A DNA stretch of 41,202 bases from the NCBI GenBank assembly GCA_944384015.1, contig CALWRT010000101.1, forward strand, positions 1 to 41,202, in the 5' to 3' direction. Source of the DNA: an uncultured Lachnospiraceae bacterium (GTDB lineage Bacteria; Bacillota; Clostridia; Lachnospirales; Lachnospiraceae). Under the pieces are notes generated by a model. It searched no databases. It was not told the origin of the DNA and was given only the letters and a program-made list of their open reading frames with translations. Positions within the stretch are counted from its first letter, which is position 1. Every line of letters starts with the position of its first letter. Positions 15,124 to 23,757 of the stretch are shown piece by piece. The position numbers and the translations under genes are program-made.

Positions 15124-17424
15124 TTATGACTGCCTGTTATAATTAATCAGGCATCCTTTCAGAATAATACTGCGCTCGTCATCGGTCAGCTCCCCGAGCC
15201 TTAGTTCAAAGGGATATAATTTCCTATCTTTGACTACATATGCCGTAAAAGCGTCCTTCTTCTGGGCAACCGCCTCCTGAATTCCAGGGAAAAACAGATA
15301 ATCCAGGTTCTGGAAGGGAAGCTGTCCTTCCTCTATCAGGAATGGAAGCATTCCCCAATTAATCAGATTCGAGCGATATCTCTTCGTGGCGTATTCATTG
15401 GCAATATTGGCCCATCCCCCGAGCACCTTCTGACAGGAAGCCGCCTGTTCCCTCGCGGAACCGTCTCCCGGCTTCACGGCAAAAATGGCAGAGCCAAAGC
15501 CCACATTGCCCTTCCCCACTTCCGGGTAATCCTCCTGGATAGCTGCCATAATCTCTCTGAGTTCCGGAACCGCCTCCAGCGGGCACGTATGAGCCTCTAC
15601 TGCCTTCTGCGCCTTCTGAATTGCCTTCGCCCTTCCCACATACTGGGGATCCTTGCGGGACAAGGTAAATTCCGCCAGTCCCAGAGGATTCGAGCGATAG
15701 GAGGAGGTCTCCCCGGAAGGGATCAGCTCGTCGGTTGTGGTCACTGGATCGTGGATCTCGGACACGACCTGAAGAACAAGGTTCTCCGGAAGCGCCGGCA
15801 TCGCAGGCCAATCTTTGATGTTTGGCCCGAATTTAATTTCTACGGTAGGATCAGCCGCTCCCTTGCTGTCGAATACCCGATTTTCGTATATCTGCTTGTC
15901 GAAGAAATACTTTGGCCCGCGGTACTCCACGTCCATGTCCGTCGCAGCTGTCAGATATCCTTTGTTGGCTGCCGTCGCGGCGATGGAGCGGGCATCCATC
16001 AGAGCCACCGACGCGATTTGCCCGCTCTGAAGCTTGGATCCCTCTCTATTTGGGAAATTCCGCGTGGAATGGCGGATACTAAATCCATTGTTTGCCGGCG
16101 TATCCCCCGCGCCGAAACAGGGACCGCAAAACGCAGTCTTGACAATCGCTCCGGTCTCCATCAGGGCCGCCACAGAGCCATTGCGCACCAATTCCATAAA
16201 GATTGGCGTACTCGCCGGATATACGCTCAAGGTAAACTCATCAGCGCCAATGCTCCTCCCCTTCAGAATATCGGCTGCATCACAGATGTTCTCAAATCCG
16301 CCGCCCGCGCAGCCCGCGATAATTCCCTGGTCTACATAGAGCCGTCCGTCCCTCACCTTATCCTTCAAATGGAAGTCCACTGCGCCGTCCAGGCTGACCT
16401 CGGCCTTTTTCTCACAGTCATCCAATATATCCATCAGGTTGGCATTCAGCTCTTCAATCGTGTAAGTATTGCTTGGATGGAAGGGCATAGCGATCATCGG
16501 CTTCACCCTGCCCAAATCTACGGTAATCATGCCGTCATAGTATGCGGCTTCCCCGGGATTCAGCTCCTCATACTCTTCGCTTCGCCCGTGGATTGCGAAA
16601 TATTCTTCGATCTTCTCATCGGTTCTCCAAATAGAGGACAGACAGGTCGTCTCTGTCGTCATCACATCCACACCGATACGGAAATCAGCGCTCAGGTTCG
16701 ACACCCCCGGCCCGACAAACTCCATCACTTTATTCTTCACATATCCATTGGCGAAGACCGCCCCGATGATTGCCAGGGCAACGTCCTGGGGCCCGACTCC
16801 TTTCGCTGGCGTCCCGGTCAGATAGACGCCTACAATACCTGGCATATTCACATCATATGTCTTATTCAGCAGTTGCTTAACCAGTTCTCCCCCGCCTTCC
16901 CCAATGGCCATCGTGCCAAGGGCGCCATACCGGGTATGACTGTCTGAGCCGAGAATCATCTTGCCGCAGCCTGCTAACATCTCTCTGGCAAATTGATGAA
17001 TGACTGCCTGGTGCGGCGGGACATAGACACCGCCGTAGCGTTTGGCACACGACAGTCCAAACATATGGTCATCTTCATTGATGGTTCCTCCAACTGCGCA
17101 CAGGCTGTTATGGCAGTTGGTCAGCACATAGGGGATCGGGAACTTCTCCAGGCCCGAAGCCCTCGCTGTCTGTATAATACCTACAAAGGTAATATCATGG
17201 GACGTAAGCTTGTCAAATTTTATCTTCAGCTGCTTCCTGCTGCCAGAAGTATTGTGGGCCTCCAGAATACGGCAGGCGATGGTCTGTCCCGTCCCCTCTT
17301 CCTTCGTCGGCACTCTTCCCAACTTCTCCTGCAGTACCGCGCTGCTTCCTTCCCCGTCCTCAATGATCTGTGTCCCTTCAAGAAGCCATGCTCCGCCTTT
17401 GGATAGCTGTATCATATCCTTCAT
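15124..17424 (-). CDS. Aconitase-family hydratase (YbhJ type)
   Basis: Iron-sulfur dehydratase of the aconitase superfamily, 766 residues, with all four domains including the C-terminal swivel. Visible are DSHT at 161-164, Fe-S cysteines Cys372 (GCAGGG, at the place of aconitase GSCTNS) and Cys433/Cys436 (CGPC), and [10 protein letters not shown] in the swivel domain (aconitase GRGSSREHAA, which carries the catalytic serine). Length and layout match E. coli YbhJ, a member of unknown substrate, more than AcnA (about 890 residues). It could be this organism's working aconitase or act on another hydroxy-acid; the altered GSCTNS motif favours caution. No citrate synthase or isocitrate dehydrogenase is nearby. 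It heads a run with the PBP and AgcS genes; the promoter is embedded in a perfect inverted repeat. Confidence 0.88.
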   Translation of the reverse strand: MKDMIQLSKGGAWLLEGTQIIEDGEGSSAVLQEKLGRVPTKEEGTGQTIACRILEAHNTSGSRKQLKIKFDKLTSHDITFVGIIQTARASGLEKFPIPYVLTNCHNSLCAVGGTINEDDHMFGLSCAKRYGGVYVPPHQAVIHQFAREMLAGCGKMILGSDSHTRYGALGTMAIGEGGGELVKQLLNKTYDVNMPGIVGVYLTGTPAKGVGPQDVALAIIGAVFANGYVKNKVMEFVGPGVSNLSADFRIGVDVMTTETTCLSSIWRTDEKIEEYFAIHGRSEEYEELNPGEAAYYDGMITVDLGRVKPMIAMPFHPSNTYTIEELNANLMDILDDCEKKAEVSLDGAVDFHLKDKVRDGRLYVDQGIIAGCAGGGFENICDAADILKGRSIGADEFTLSVYPASTPIFMELVRNGSVAALMETGAIVKTAFCGPCFGAGDTPANNGFSIRHSTRNFPNREGSKLQSGQIASVALMDARSIAATAANKGYLTAATDMDVEYRGPKYFFDKQIYENRVFDSKGAADPTVEIKFGPNIKDWPAMPALPENLVLQVVSEIHDPVTTTDELIPSGETSSYRSNPLGLAEFTLSRKDPQYVGRAKAIQKAQKAVEAHTCPLEAVPELREIMAAIQEDYPEVGKGNVGFGSAIFAVKPGDGSAREQAASCQKVLGGWANIANEYATKRYRSNLINWGMLPFLIEEGQLPFQNLDYLFFPGIQEAVAQKKDAFTAYVVKDRKLYPFELRLGELTDDERSIILKGCLINYNRQS

Positions 17425-17451
17425 CCTCCTATCTGCCGGTCATTCTAAACA

Positions 17452-17489
17452 ATTATAGCAAACGGCAAATTTTTTGACGTTTGCTATAA
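17452..17489 (-). promoter_or_regulatory. Promoter within a perfect inverted repeat, upstream of the aconitase-like gene
   Basis: TTATAGCAAAC (17453-17463) and GTTTGCTATAA (17479-17489) form a perfect 11-base inverted repeat with a 15-base spacer. On the minus strand the proximal arm contains an extended -10 (TGCTATAAT, TATAAT at 17452-17457) and the distal arm covers the upstream edge of the -35 position. The -35 (ACGTCA at 17 bases) is poor. A dimeric regulator bound here would sit on the promoter. Confidence 0.65.
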
Positions 17490-17529
17490 ATTATATCTTT
17501 CTATAGGATGGATTGCAAGCTTTATAGGG

Positions 17530-17551
17530 AAAAAACAGCATCGCCCGCTGT
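17530..17551 (-). terminator. Probable terminator of the histidine kinase gene
   Basis: On the minus strand ACAGC-GGGCGAT-GCTGT (17551 to 17535) is followed directly by a run of Ts (A-run 17530-17535 on the plus strand). The stem is only 5 bases, so it may be weak. It lies about 37 bases past the kinase stop. Confidence 0.5.
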
Positions 17552-17587
17552 AGTTCCGCTTACAAATATATATGCGCCGGCGTTTCC

Positions 17588-20182
17588 TTAACTGCTCTTC
17601 TCCGCTGCTTCCTTCTTCCTGCTCCCTTGTACACACGGGAACTTAACCGTCACCCGGAACAAGTCTCCGTCCAGGTAAATCTCAAATGTACCGTTCTGAA
17701 GCTCTGTCAGGCTCTTCGCGATAGACAGACCCAGGCCGCTCCCTTCTGTGCTCCTGGAAACATCACCTCGGACAAACCGTTCTGTCAGTTCATCTGCCCG
17801 GATATTCAGCGGCTGTTCAGAAATATTTTTCACAGTAAATACCACTTCCAGCTCATCTGCCGTCAAGTCAACATATACCCTTGTCCCTTCCATCGCGTAT
17901 TTCGCCACGTTGCTGTACAGGTTTTCAATCACCCGCCACAGCCTCCGGCCGTCAGCCTTGACATAGACCGGCGGATCCGGCAGGTTCGCCACAATCTCCA
18001 GCCTCCGGGCAGTGAACTTCTCCTGGAATTCTCCGTTGGTCTGATTGACCAGCTCCACAAAGTCAATGTTGACAAAATCCAGCGTCATATTGCCGGAGCT
18101 TGCCTTGGATGCCTCTACCAGATCCTCTGTCAGATTTTTCAGCCGCTGTGACTTGGCCTCCAGTACTTTCAGGTAATTCCGTATTTTCTCATCCGGTATG
18201 TTTTCCCTCTTAATCAAGTCAATATAATTAATAATAGATGTGAGAGGCGTCTTGATATCATGGGAGACATTTGTAATCAAATCAGTTTTCAGGCGTTCGC
18301 TCTTCAGGCTCTTCTCCACCGCGTTGGACAGTCCTTCCCGAATATGGTTGACTGCCTGGGCCAGTCTGAGATTATCTCCTGTCAGCCCCTGCATGGGAAT
18401 CTGATAGTCCATATCTCCCTCCGTAATCCTGGAGATTCCCTCCACAATCCTTCCCCGCTTCGTCATCTCCCCGCCCAGGTAAAAGCCAATGCCGATATCC
18501 GCGGCGGCGGCAGCCAGTATCCACAGGGGCATCCGATATCCCAATATGACGAAGAATAAGTTCGCCAGCAAAAATATAAGGTAGATCACCCACATCTTCC
18601 AGGTTGTGCGGCAGTCCTGCACACTATTTACAATGGAGCGCAGCAAACTGTCTGAATAAAGGTTCCCCGCCTTCAGCCTGCGCACAAGGCTGAGCCAGCC
18701 GCACATCAGGGCGGTGTCTGACACGATAATGGCCGCGCATACGGCGGCTGTTCCAAAGACGACGTAGGACTCGTCGATGGAGAAGAAACTGCTGAGAATC
18801 ACATAGTCTGCAAGCAGCAGCCCTCCTGCCAGCAGGCCGAAAAACACGATCTCTAACTCGGTCTTCCAACGGTCGATCAGCTTTAAGGCAATGCCCTCGC
18901 TTCCGTCTGTATGGCCTGCCTGCATGGTCAGCAGAATAAAGCAGGCCACATATCCGATGATGCAGAGGATGCCGCCCGCAATAGCCGCGATGGCCGCCGT
19001 CCGTCCCGCTGAATAGCCGCTGCTGTCCTCATAGAACACATCCTTAGCTGACATAGACAGATCTACGCCGCACACCCACTCATAATCCATATCGCTGTCC
19101 GCATAAGAGCTCCAGTTGCTCACCATAACATAAGCCGAGGCATCCCCGCCGAAGTCAGCGCCAGATACCTGGTAGGTCCTCAGGCCGGCATCTGCCTCTA
19201 TATACGGGCAACCTTCCTGCTCCAGAATCCTCCCTGCATCTTCCACGCCGGCCGCATCTTCCATGTTCGTGCAGACGCTGCCGTCCTGCCCGATGATATA
19301 GTAGCGAAAATTCGTGTTGTCAGCCTGCAGTGCCGTCTTATTGTACTGGTACAGATAGATTCCCTCTGTATAGTAGGATATTTGTTCCAGTACTTCCTGA
19401 TACATGGCCTCCAGCTCCGACGCCGTCAGCTGCCACTCCTGAGCCGCGTCCTCCAGACTCGCGTACTCCAGAGGAGCGTATTCCTGGATCAGGCTTGTGA
19501 CTGTCTGGGTGACAATTGTGGGGGCCTGCGGCGAGGCCAGCCCAGTACCGCCGTCTGTCCCTTCCTGCCCGGCTCCGTCCTCTTCTGTGATTTCTTCCGT
19601 ATACTCTGTGGCCACTGGCCCGGATTCCTCCCCTGTCACATGTACCCAATAGTCCGAAGCGAGGCCGTACCCTATGCTGCTTCCCCACGCCCGGTTCTCG
19701 GCATCCTTGGCCACCTGCTCCAGCACTTTCTCTGCCTGGGAGTCCTGGGCATGCCCTTCATTTTCTACCCTTCCCTTCAGGCTCTCGTAATCTGCCGGCA
19801 TTCCGGTAGAGGAGTCCACCGATATTGGCATATCCGATGTCTCAGCTCCTCGGTTCATCCAGACAGCCAGATCCCCTAGGCGGTAGTGCAGTACTTGCTT
19901 CTCACCCCCTGCGTGGACAGTCACCGCTATCTCCTTGTCCAAGTCCAGCTCCCCGTCGGTCTCATACAGATTGGCATAGCGGATATGCTCCGCTGTCATC
20001 TGCAGATAGTCTTCATAGTTATAAAGAAAGTTGTCTGTATTCTCATAGCGGTCCGCGCGGATCCCCTCCGGCCCGTAGTCATCCAGGAACAGAATGATCA
20101 CCACCGCACAGATAAATGCCCCGGCCAGGCACAGATGCTGCGCTATGGACACGAACAGCTTCTTCTTCTCACTCTTCTTCAT
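17588..20182 (-). CDS. Sensor histidine kinase with large extracytoplasmic domain
   Basis: Membrane sensor kinase, partner of the response regulator directly upstream. I start at ATG 20180-20182 (MKKSEKKKLF), 12 bases after GGGAGG; an in-frame GTG ten codons earlier has no ribosome binding site. The 864 residues comprise a membrane helix at about 14-33, an external region of about 370 residues, then several membrane helices between about 395 and 560, a HAMP-like linker (RITEGDMDYQIP), the dimerisation/phosphoacceptor box with His641 (NVSHDIKTPLTSIINYIDLI), the N box (VIENLYSNVAKYA) and the G box (GSGLGLSIAKSL). The external domain contains an acidic, glycine-rich stretch (EEITEEDGAGQEGTDGG) and matches no sensor domain I recognise. 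The signal is unknown. Confidence 0.93.
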   Translation of the reverse strand: MKKSEKKKLFVSIAQHLCLAGAFICAVVIILFLDDYGPEGIRADRYENTDNFLYNYEDYLQMTAEHIRYANLYETDGELDLDKEIAVTVHAGGEKQVLHYRLGDLAVWMNRGAETSDMPISVDSSTGMPADYESLKGRVENEGHAQDSQAEKVLEQVAKDAENRAWGSSIGYGLASDYWVHVTGEESGPVATEYTEEITEEDGAGQEGTDGGTGLASPQAPTIVTQTVTSLIQEYAPLEYASLEDAAQEWQLTASELEAMYQEVLEQISYYTEGIYLYQYNKTALQADNTNFRYYIIGQDGSVCTNMEDAAGVEDAGRILEQEGCPYIEADAGLRTYQVSGADFGGDASAYVMVSNWSSYADSDMDYEWVCGVDLSMSAKDVFYEDSSGYSAGRTAAIAAIAGGILCIIGYVACFILLTMQAGHTDGSEGIALKLIDRWKTELEIVFFGLLAGGLLLADYVILSSFFSIDESYVVFGTAAVCAAIIVSDTALMCGWLSLVRRLKAGNLYSDSLLRSIVNSVQDCRTTWKMWVIYLIFLLANLFFVILGYRMPLWILAAAAADIGIGFYLGGEMTKRGRIVEGISRITEGDMDYQIPMQGLTGDNLRLAQAVNHIREGLSNAVEKSLKSERLKTDLITNVSHDIKTPLTSIINYIDLIKRENIPDEKIRNYLKVLEAKSQRLKNLTEDLVEASKASSGNMTLDFVNIDFVELVNQTNGEFQEKFTARRLEIVANLPDPPVYVKADGRRLWRVIENLYSNVAKYAMEGTRVYVDLTADELEVVFTVKNISEQPLNIRADELTERFVRGDVSRSTEGSGLGLSIAKSLTELQNGTFEIYLDGDLFRVTVKFPCVQGSRKKEAAEKSS

Positions 20183-20214
20183 TAATCTTATTTGCCTCCC
20201 TTCGGGCGGCACTG

Positions 20215-20919
20215 TTATTTGCCGTCCCCTGCCTTCTCAATCTTATAGCCAATCCCCCACACAACCTTCAGGTAGCGGGGCTCCTTCGGGTTAATCTCAA
20301 TTTTCTCCCGGATATGGCGGATATGCACAGCCACTGTGTTCTCCGCGCCATAGGCATCCTCATTCCAGATACTCTCATATATTTGATGGATGGAGAATAC
20401 TTTGCCCTGGTTGCGCATGAGCAGCAGCAATATATTGTATTCAATAGGCGTCAGCTTCACGCTCTGTCCGTCCACGGTCACTTCCTTCCGATCGTCGTTG
20501 ATCTCCAGCCCGCCGTTCCGATAGATCTTGGCATTTTCTTCTGTCAGGCTGCCAAGCTTCGTATATCGCCTGAGCTGGGACTTTACTCTGGCTGTCAGCT
20601 CCAGCGGGTTAAACGGCTTAGTCACATAATCATCGGCCCCGATATTCAGCCCCAGTATCTTGTCTGCATCCTCGGACTTAGCCGAAAGAATAATGATCGG
20701 CAGGCTGTTCTCCTCCCGGATTTTCAGGGTGGCCCGTATTCCGTCCAGCCTAGGCATCATCACATCCATTATCAGAAGATGGATTTCATGCTTCCTCATC
20801 TGTTCCAGCGCTTCTATCCCGTCATAGGCTTTCCATACGCAGTACCCCTCCTGCATCAAATATATTTCTATCGCTTCCACAATCTCTTTATCGTCGTCAC
20901 ATACTAAAATATGGAACAT
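20215..20919 (-). CDS. OmpR/PhoB-family response regulator
   Basis: DNA-binding response regulator, 234 residues. The start is ATG 20917-20919 (MFHILVCDDDKE) with GGGGGAGGTGAGG just upstream; in-frame codons further out run into the promoter and are not family-like. The receiver domain has the acidic pair in CDDD (8-10), phosphoacceptor Asp52 (LLIMDVMMPRLDG), ILSAKSE and the conserved lysine in VTKPFNPLEL. The winged-helix effector domain ends with the usual VWGIGYKIEK. The regulator's stop lies 32 bases before the kinase ATG, so the two are one operon with the regulator first. The target promoters are not evident. It may autoregulate. Confidence 0.95.
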   Translation of the reverse strand: MFHILVCDDDKEIVEAIEIYLMQEGYCVWKAYDGIEALEQMRKHEIHLLIMDVMMPRLDGIRATLKIREENSLPIIILSAKSEDADKILGLNIGADDYVTKPFNPLELTARVKSQLRRYTKLGSLTEENAKIYRNGGLEINDDRKEVTVDGQSVKLTPIEYNILLLLMRNQGKVFSIHQIYESIWNEDAYGAENTVAVHIRHIREKIEINPKEPRYLKVVWGIGYKIEKAGDGK

Positions 20920-20937
20920 CTTCCTCACCTCCCCCTC

Positions 20938-20966
20938 ATTATACTGACGCCCCCTCCTCTTTTCAA
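20938..20966 (-). promoter_or_regulatory. Predicted promoter of the two-component operon
   Basis: TTGAAA (20961-20966), 17-base spacer, TATAAT (20938-20943) on the minus strand. The predicted leader is very short, about 12-18 bases, placing the ribosome binding site almost at the transcript 5' end. Confidence 0.75.
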
Positions 20967-21141
20967 CGAAAGATTTTTTCCGTATGAGCAAAGTATCCGG
21001 CGTCTTCCTTGATGCTGCTACTATAACTGTTCATTTTTAAATACTGGGATGATCATTCTTAAGATATTATTAATTTACCTATTTTTCTGCTTGTCCATCA
21101 GCATCATATCGTCCCAATTATCCGCCGAAGCCTTTCCCTTA

Positions 21142-21170
21142 TTGAAATGCCGCCGAATATGTAATACACT
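21142..21170 (+). promoter_or_regulatory. Possible dinB promoter
   Basis: TTGAAA (21142-21147), 17 bases, TACACT (21165-21170). In the 325-base gap from 20920 to 21244 I see only this and the divergent two-component promoter. No LexA box of the GAAC-N4-GTTC type is present, so SOS control is not indicated. Confidence 0.45.
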
Positions 21171-21244
21171 TTTCTTAGCACCGCCCGTCCAGAAGCGGCA
21201 GCCTTGGGGCGGGGTATTCTGCGAAGACAAAAGGAGGGAGCGTC

Positions 21245-22453
21245 TTGGAGCCTATTATTTTTCACATTGATGTGAATTCTGCCTATCTAAGCTGGACATC
21301 TGTGGAAAATCTTAAATCGGGAGGGCCGGATCTGCGCCTCATCCCCTCCATCATCGGCGGGGATCAGCGCTCCCGCCACGGAATCGTCCTGGCCAAGTCT
21401 CTCCAGGCCAAAGCCTGCGGCATCTCCACCGGAGAGCCTGTGGCCCAGGCGCTGAAGAAATGCCCGGGCTTAGTCATCGCCCCTCCCAGCCACAAGCTGT
21501 ACCGGGAGTACAGCCGCCGCCTCATGGCTCTTCTGGGCACGTATACTTCGAAACTTGAACAGCTGAGCATTGACGAATGCTTTCTCGACGTGACAGATCT
21601 CTGGTCCACAAGGGAGGACGCCATCCACGGGGCCGGCATGATCAAGGACCGGGTGCGGGATTCCTTTGGCTTCACGGTAAATGTAGGTATTTCTACGAAG
21701 AAAGTCCTAGCCAAGATGGCCTCGGATTTTCGCAAGCCGGATCTCGTTCATACGCTCTGGCCGGAAGAACTTGCCGAGAAGCTTTGGCCGCTTCCCGTGA
21801 GCGAGTTATATATGGCCGGCCGTTCCAGCGTCCAGGTGCTGCACAAGCTGGGCATTTACACCATCGGTGACCTGGCTTTCTCCGATCCGGATCTGGTCAT
21901 CTCTCATCTGAAGAGCCACGGCAGGCTTCTGTGGGAATACGCCAACGGGATTGACGCCTCCTCTGTGATCTCCGAGAAACAGGAGGCAAAAGGGGTTGGC
22001 AATTCCACCACCCTCTCTGAGGACATAACGAGGCGGGAAGACGCCCTGAAGGTTCTGGAAGAGCTGTCATCCATGGTAGGTTCTCGCCTGAAGAAGGCAG
22101 GACTGCTGGCAGGAACCCTTGCCGTGGAAATCAAATACTATGATTTTCAGAGCGTATCCCATCAGATGCCTCTTCTCACCCCTTCCAGCGACAGTTCGGC
22201 ACTCTGCCGGGCAGCATGCCGCCTGTTCGATGAGCTCTGGAACCAAGAACCCATCCGTCTTCTCGGCATCCGTGGTACGAACCTTGCCCGGGAAGGCGCC
22301 CCGGTACAGATGAATCTGTTTGATCTAGATTTTTCCCAGTTCCATAAAGATGAGAAACACAAGAAGCTGGATAAGGCTCTGTCGGATATTCGAGACCGCT
22401 TCGGCAAAGAAGCAGTGGTGCCGGCCAGCGCCTTAACCCGCAGAAAAAAGTAA
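21245..22453 (+). CDS. dinB: DNA polymerase IV (Y family)
   Basis: Error-prone translesion polymerase. The start is TTG 21245 behind AAAGGAGG, giving MEPIIFHIDVNSAY, the expected N-terminus. In the 402 residues the metal-binding Asp9 (HIDVNSAY) and Asp110-Glu111 (SIDECFLDV) are intact, followed by the palm/fingers segment (VNVGISTKKVLAKMASDF), a thumb with helix-hairpin-helix-like GIYTIGDLA, and a little-finger domain. A sliding-clamp-binding peptide (QMNLFD) lies near residue 357 rather than at the extreme C-terminus. The length is somewhat above E. coli Pol IV (351). It is followed 13 bases later by a NUDIX gene, probably in one transcript. Confidence 0.93.
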   Translation: MEPIIFHIDVNSAYLSWTSVENLKSGGPDLRLIPSIIGGDQRSRHGIVLAKSLQAKACGISTGEPVAQALKKCPGLVIAPPSHKLYREYSRRLMALLGTYTSKLEQLSIDECFLDVTDLWSTREDAIHGAGMIKDRVRDSFGFTVNVGISTKKVLAKMASDFRKPDLVHTLWPEELAEKLWPLPVSELYMAGRSSVQVLHKLGIYTIGDLAFSDPDLVISHLKSHGRLLWEYANGIDASSVISEKQEAKGVGNSTTLSEDITRREDALKVLEELSSMVGSRLKKAGLLAGTLAVEIKYYDFQSVSHQMPLLTPSSDSSALCRAACRLFDELWNQEPIRLLGIRGTNLAREGAPVQMNLFDLDFSQFHKDEKHKKLDKALSDIRDRFGKEAVVPASALTRRKK

Positions 22454-22466
22454 AGGAGGGTTCCAT

Positions 22467-23087
22467 ATGCATGACCATCATATTGATCGGGTGCGCAGAC
22501 TCACCGATCACCCTTATCTGAACATGTACGCCCTGGACATCAGCTACGATAACGGCAAGAAAGGCGTGTACCAGATTGCCTCCCGTGCCCGCAGCGCTGA
22601 CAGCCTGAAGCTTCGGACAAGACAGAATACTCCTGATGGGGTAATCATCTACAGCGTCTTCGGTCCCCAGAAAGACCGGGTTGTCCTTGTCCGCCAATAC
22701 CGCTATTCTCTGGATGATTACATTTATGAATTTCCGGCCGGTCTTGTAGAACCTGGAGAGACTTTCATGAAAGCCGGCATACGGGAATTAAAGGAAGAGA
22801 CCGGCCTCACGCTTTCTCCTATTCCCGCCGCGCCTTCCTTTACAAGACCATATTTTACCACCATTGGGATGACGGATGAGTCCTGCGCTACCGTATATGG
22901 CTATGCCTCCGGCCTCCCCAGCGAGCGCTTCCAGGAAGCCACAGAGGACATCCGCGTCGTTCTTGCGGACCGGGCTGAAATCCGCCGTATTCTCCAGGAA
23001 GAACATGTGGCCATCATGTGCGCCTACATGCTTATGCATTTCCTGAATACCCCTCAGGGAGAGGATCCATTCTCTTTTCTGAAATAA
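22467..23087 (+). CDS. NUDIX hydrolase, ADP-ribose pyrophosphatase type
   Basis: Hydrolase of nucleoside diphosphates linked to another moiety, probably ADP-ribose or a related sugar nucleotide. The 206 residues contain a complete NUDIX box beginning GLVEPGE and ending RELKEETGL, with the preceding EFPAG typical of the ADP-ribose pyrophosphatase branch. An AAAGGAGG ribosome binding site lies 7 bases before the ATG. It follows dinB by 13 bases, which suggests co-transcription and perhaps a nucleotide-pool housekeeping role beside the repair polymerase. Substrate cannot be fixed from sequence. Confidence 0.9.
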   Translation: MHDHHIDRVRRLTDHPYLNMYALDISYDNGKKGVYQIASRARSADSLKLRTRQNTPDGVIIYSVFGPQKDRVVLVRQYRYSLDDYIYEFPAGLVEPGETFMKAGIRELKEETGLTLSPIPAAPSFTRPYFTTIGMTDESCATVYGYASGLPSERFQEATEDIRVVLADRAEIRRILQEEHVAIMCAYMLMHFLNTPQGEDPFSFLK

Positions 23088-23173
23088 CTGCCTGCCCTGT
23101 CTGGATATATATAAGAGAATCCTTCCCGGGCTGCGTCCGTCATTTGCCTAGTTTTATTTTTCGTATATCTGGC

Positions 23174-23233
23174 TTGACATTCCTGTCAAAATTGCGTATG
23201 ATATTATGCGCAGATAGTTTACATTTCAACTAT
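23174..23233 (+). promoter_or_regulatory. marR-MATE promoter with two operator-like palindromes
   Basis: TTGACA (23174-23179), 17 bases, TATGAT (23197-23202) is a near-consensus promoter. The -35 is one arm of a perfect palindrome TTGACA-TTCC-TGTCAA (23174-23189). A second, ATAGTT-N8-AACTAT (23214-23233), lies just after the predicted start. MarR-family autoregulators bind such palindromes over their own promoters. A GC hairpin (CCCGCC-TC-GGCGGG, 23257-23270) lies further down the leader. Confidence 0.7.
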
Positions 23234-23298
23234 TTTTATTTGTAATCATGGAGGTTCCCGCCTCGGCGGGCTTGCCTGTTTCGTAAGGAGGGATTCTT

Positions 23299-23757
23299 GT
23301 GGATCTGCACGGCGATCTTAGCCGCATAGATATGGTTTTCCGCAATATTTCCCGCTGTCACAAAGCCTATCGGAAGTACTGCCAGAGCCAAGTTGCTGAA
23401 TATGGTTTTACCCCAGGGGAAGTAGATGTCCTCACCGTATTATCCAACAATGATTGGATTGATACGGCGGCTGATATTTCCAAATTTCGGAATATCTCTA
23501 AGGCTCTCGTATGCCGCAGTGTAGATTCCCTGGTACGGGAAGGTTTTCTCACATCTGTGCCCGATGGCAAAGACCGCCGGATTGCCCGTCTGCACCTTAC
23601 CCAGAAGGCGGCGCCTGTGAAGGCAGCGCTGCGGGAATGCCGCCGGACTTTCATGGAACAGCTTATGGAACATATCTCCCAGGAGGATATTGCCCATTTT
23701 CAGTCCATCCTCGAACAAATGGCAAAAAATGTATGGAAAGAAGGAAATCACACATGA
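23299..23757 (+). CDS. MarR-family transcriptional regulator
   Basis: Small dimeric winged-helix regulator, 152 residues, probably the repressor of the efflux gene it overlaps. GTG 23299 is the start (AAGGAGG 8 bases upstream). The wHTH region spans about 35-100: YGFTPGEVDVLTVLSNN, the recognition-helix segment FRNISKALVCRSVDSLVREG, and the wing DGKDRRIARLHLT. Its stop overlaps the MATE start by 4 bases (ATGA), so the pair is translationally coupled. The arrangement resembles staphylococcal mepR-mepA, where a MarR protein represses a MATE pump and is released by the drug substrates. Two palindromes over the promoter support autoregulation. Confidence 0.92.
   Translation: MDLHGDLSRIDMVFRNISRCHKAYRKYCQSQVAEYGFTPGEVDVLTVLSNNDWIDTAADISKFRNISKALVCRSVDSLVREGFLTSVPDGKDRRIARLHLTQKAAPVKAALRECRRTFMEQLMEHISQEDIAHFQSILEQMAKNVWKEGNHT

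Noticed and set aside
15589..16947. 452-codon open frame on the plus strand inside the aconitase-like gene
   Set aside because: Antisense shadow of a clear enzyme gene; its translation is rich in His, Arg and Ile, has no family motif, and there is no ribosome binding site.
23248..23286. Twelve-codon leader frame whose stop overlaps the marR ribosome binding site
   Set aside because: No ribosome binding site before its ATG; probably chance, despite the neat position.
23511..23753. Upstream extension of the MATE reading frame
   Set aside because: These codons are the marR gene in another frame; the ATG at 23754 overlapping the marR stop gives the normal MATE N-terminus.
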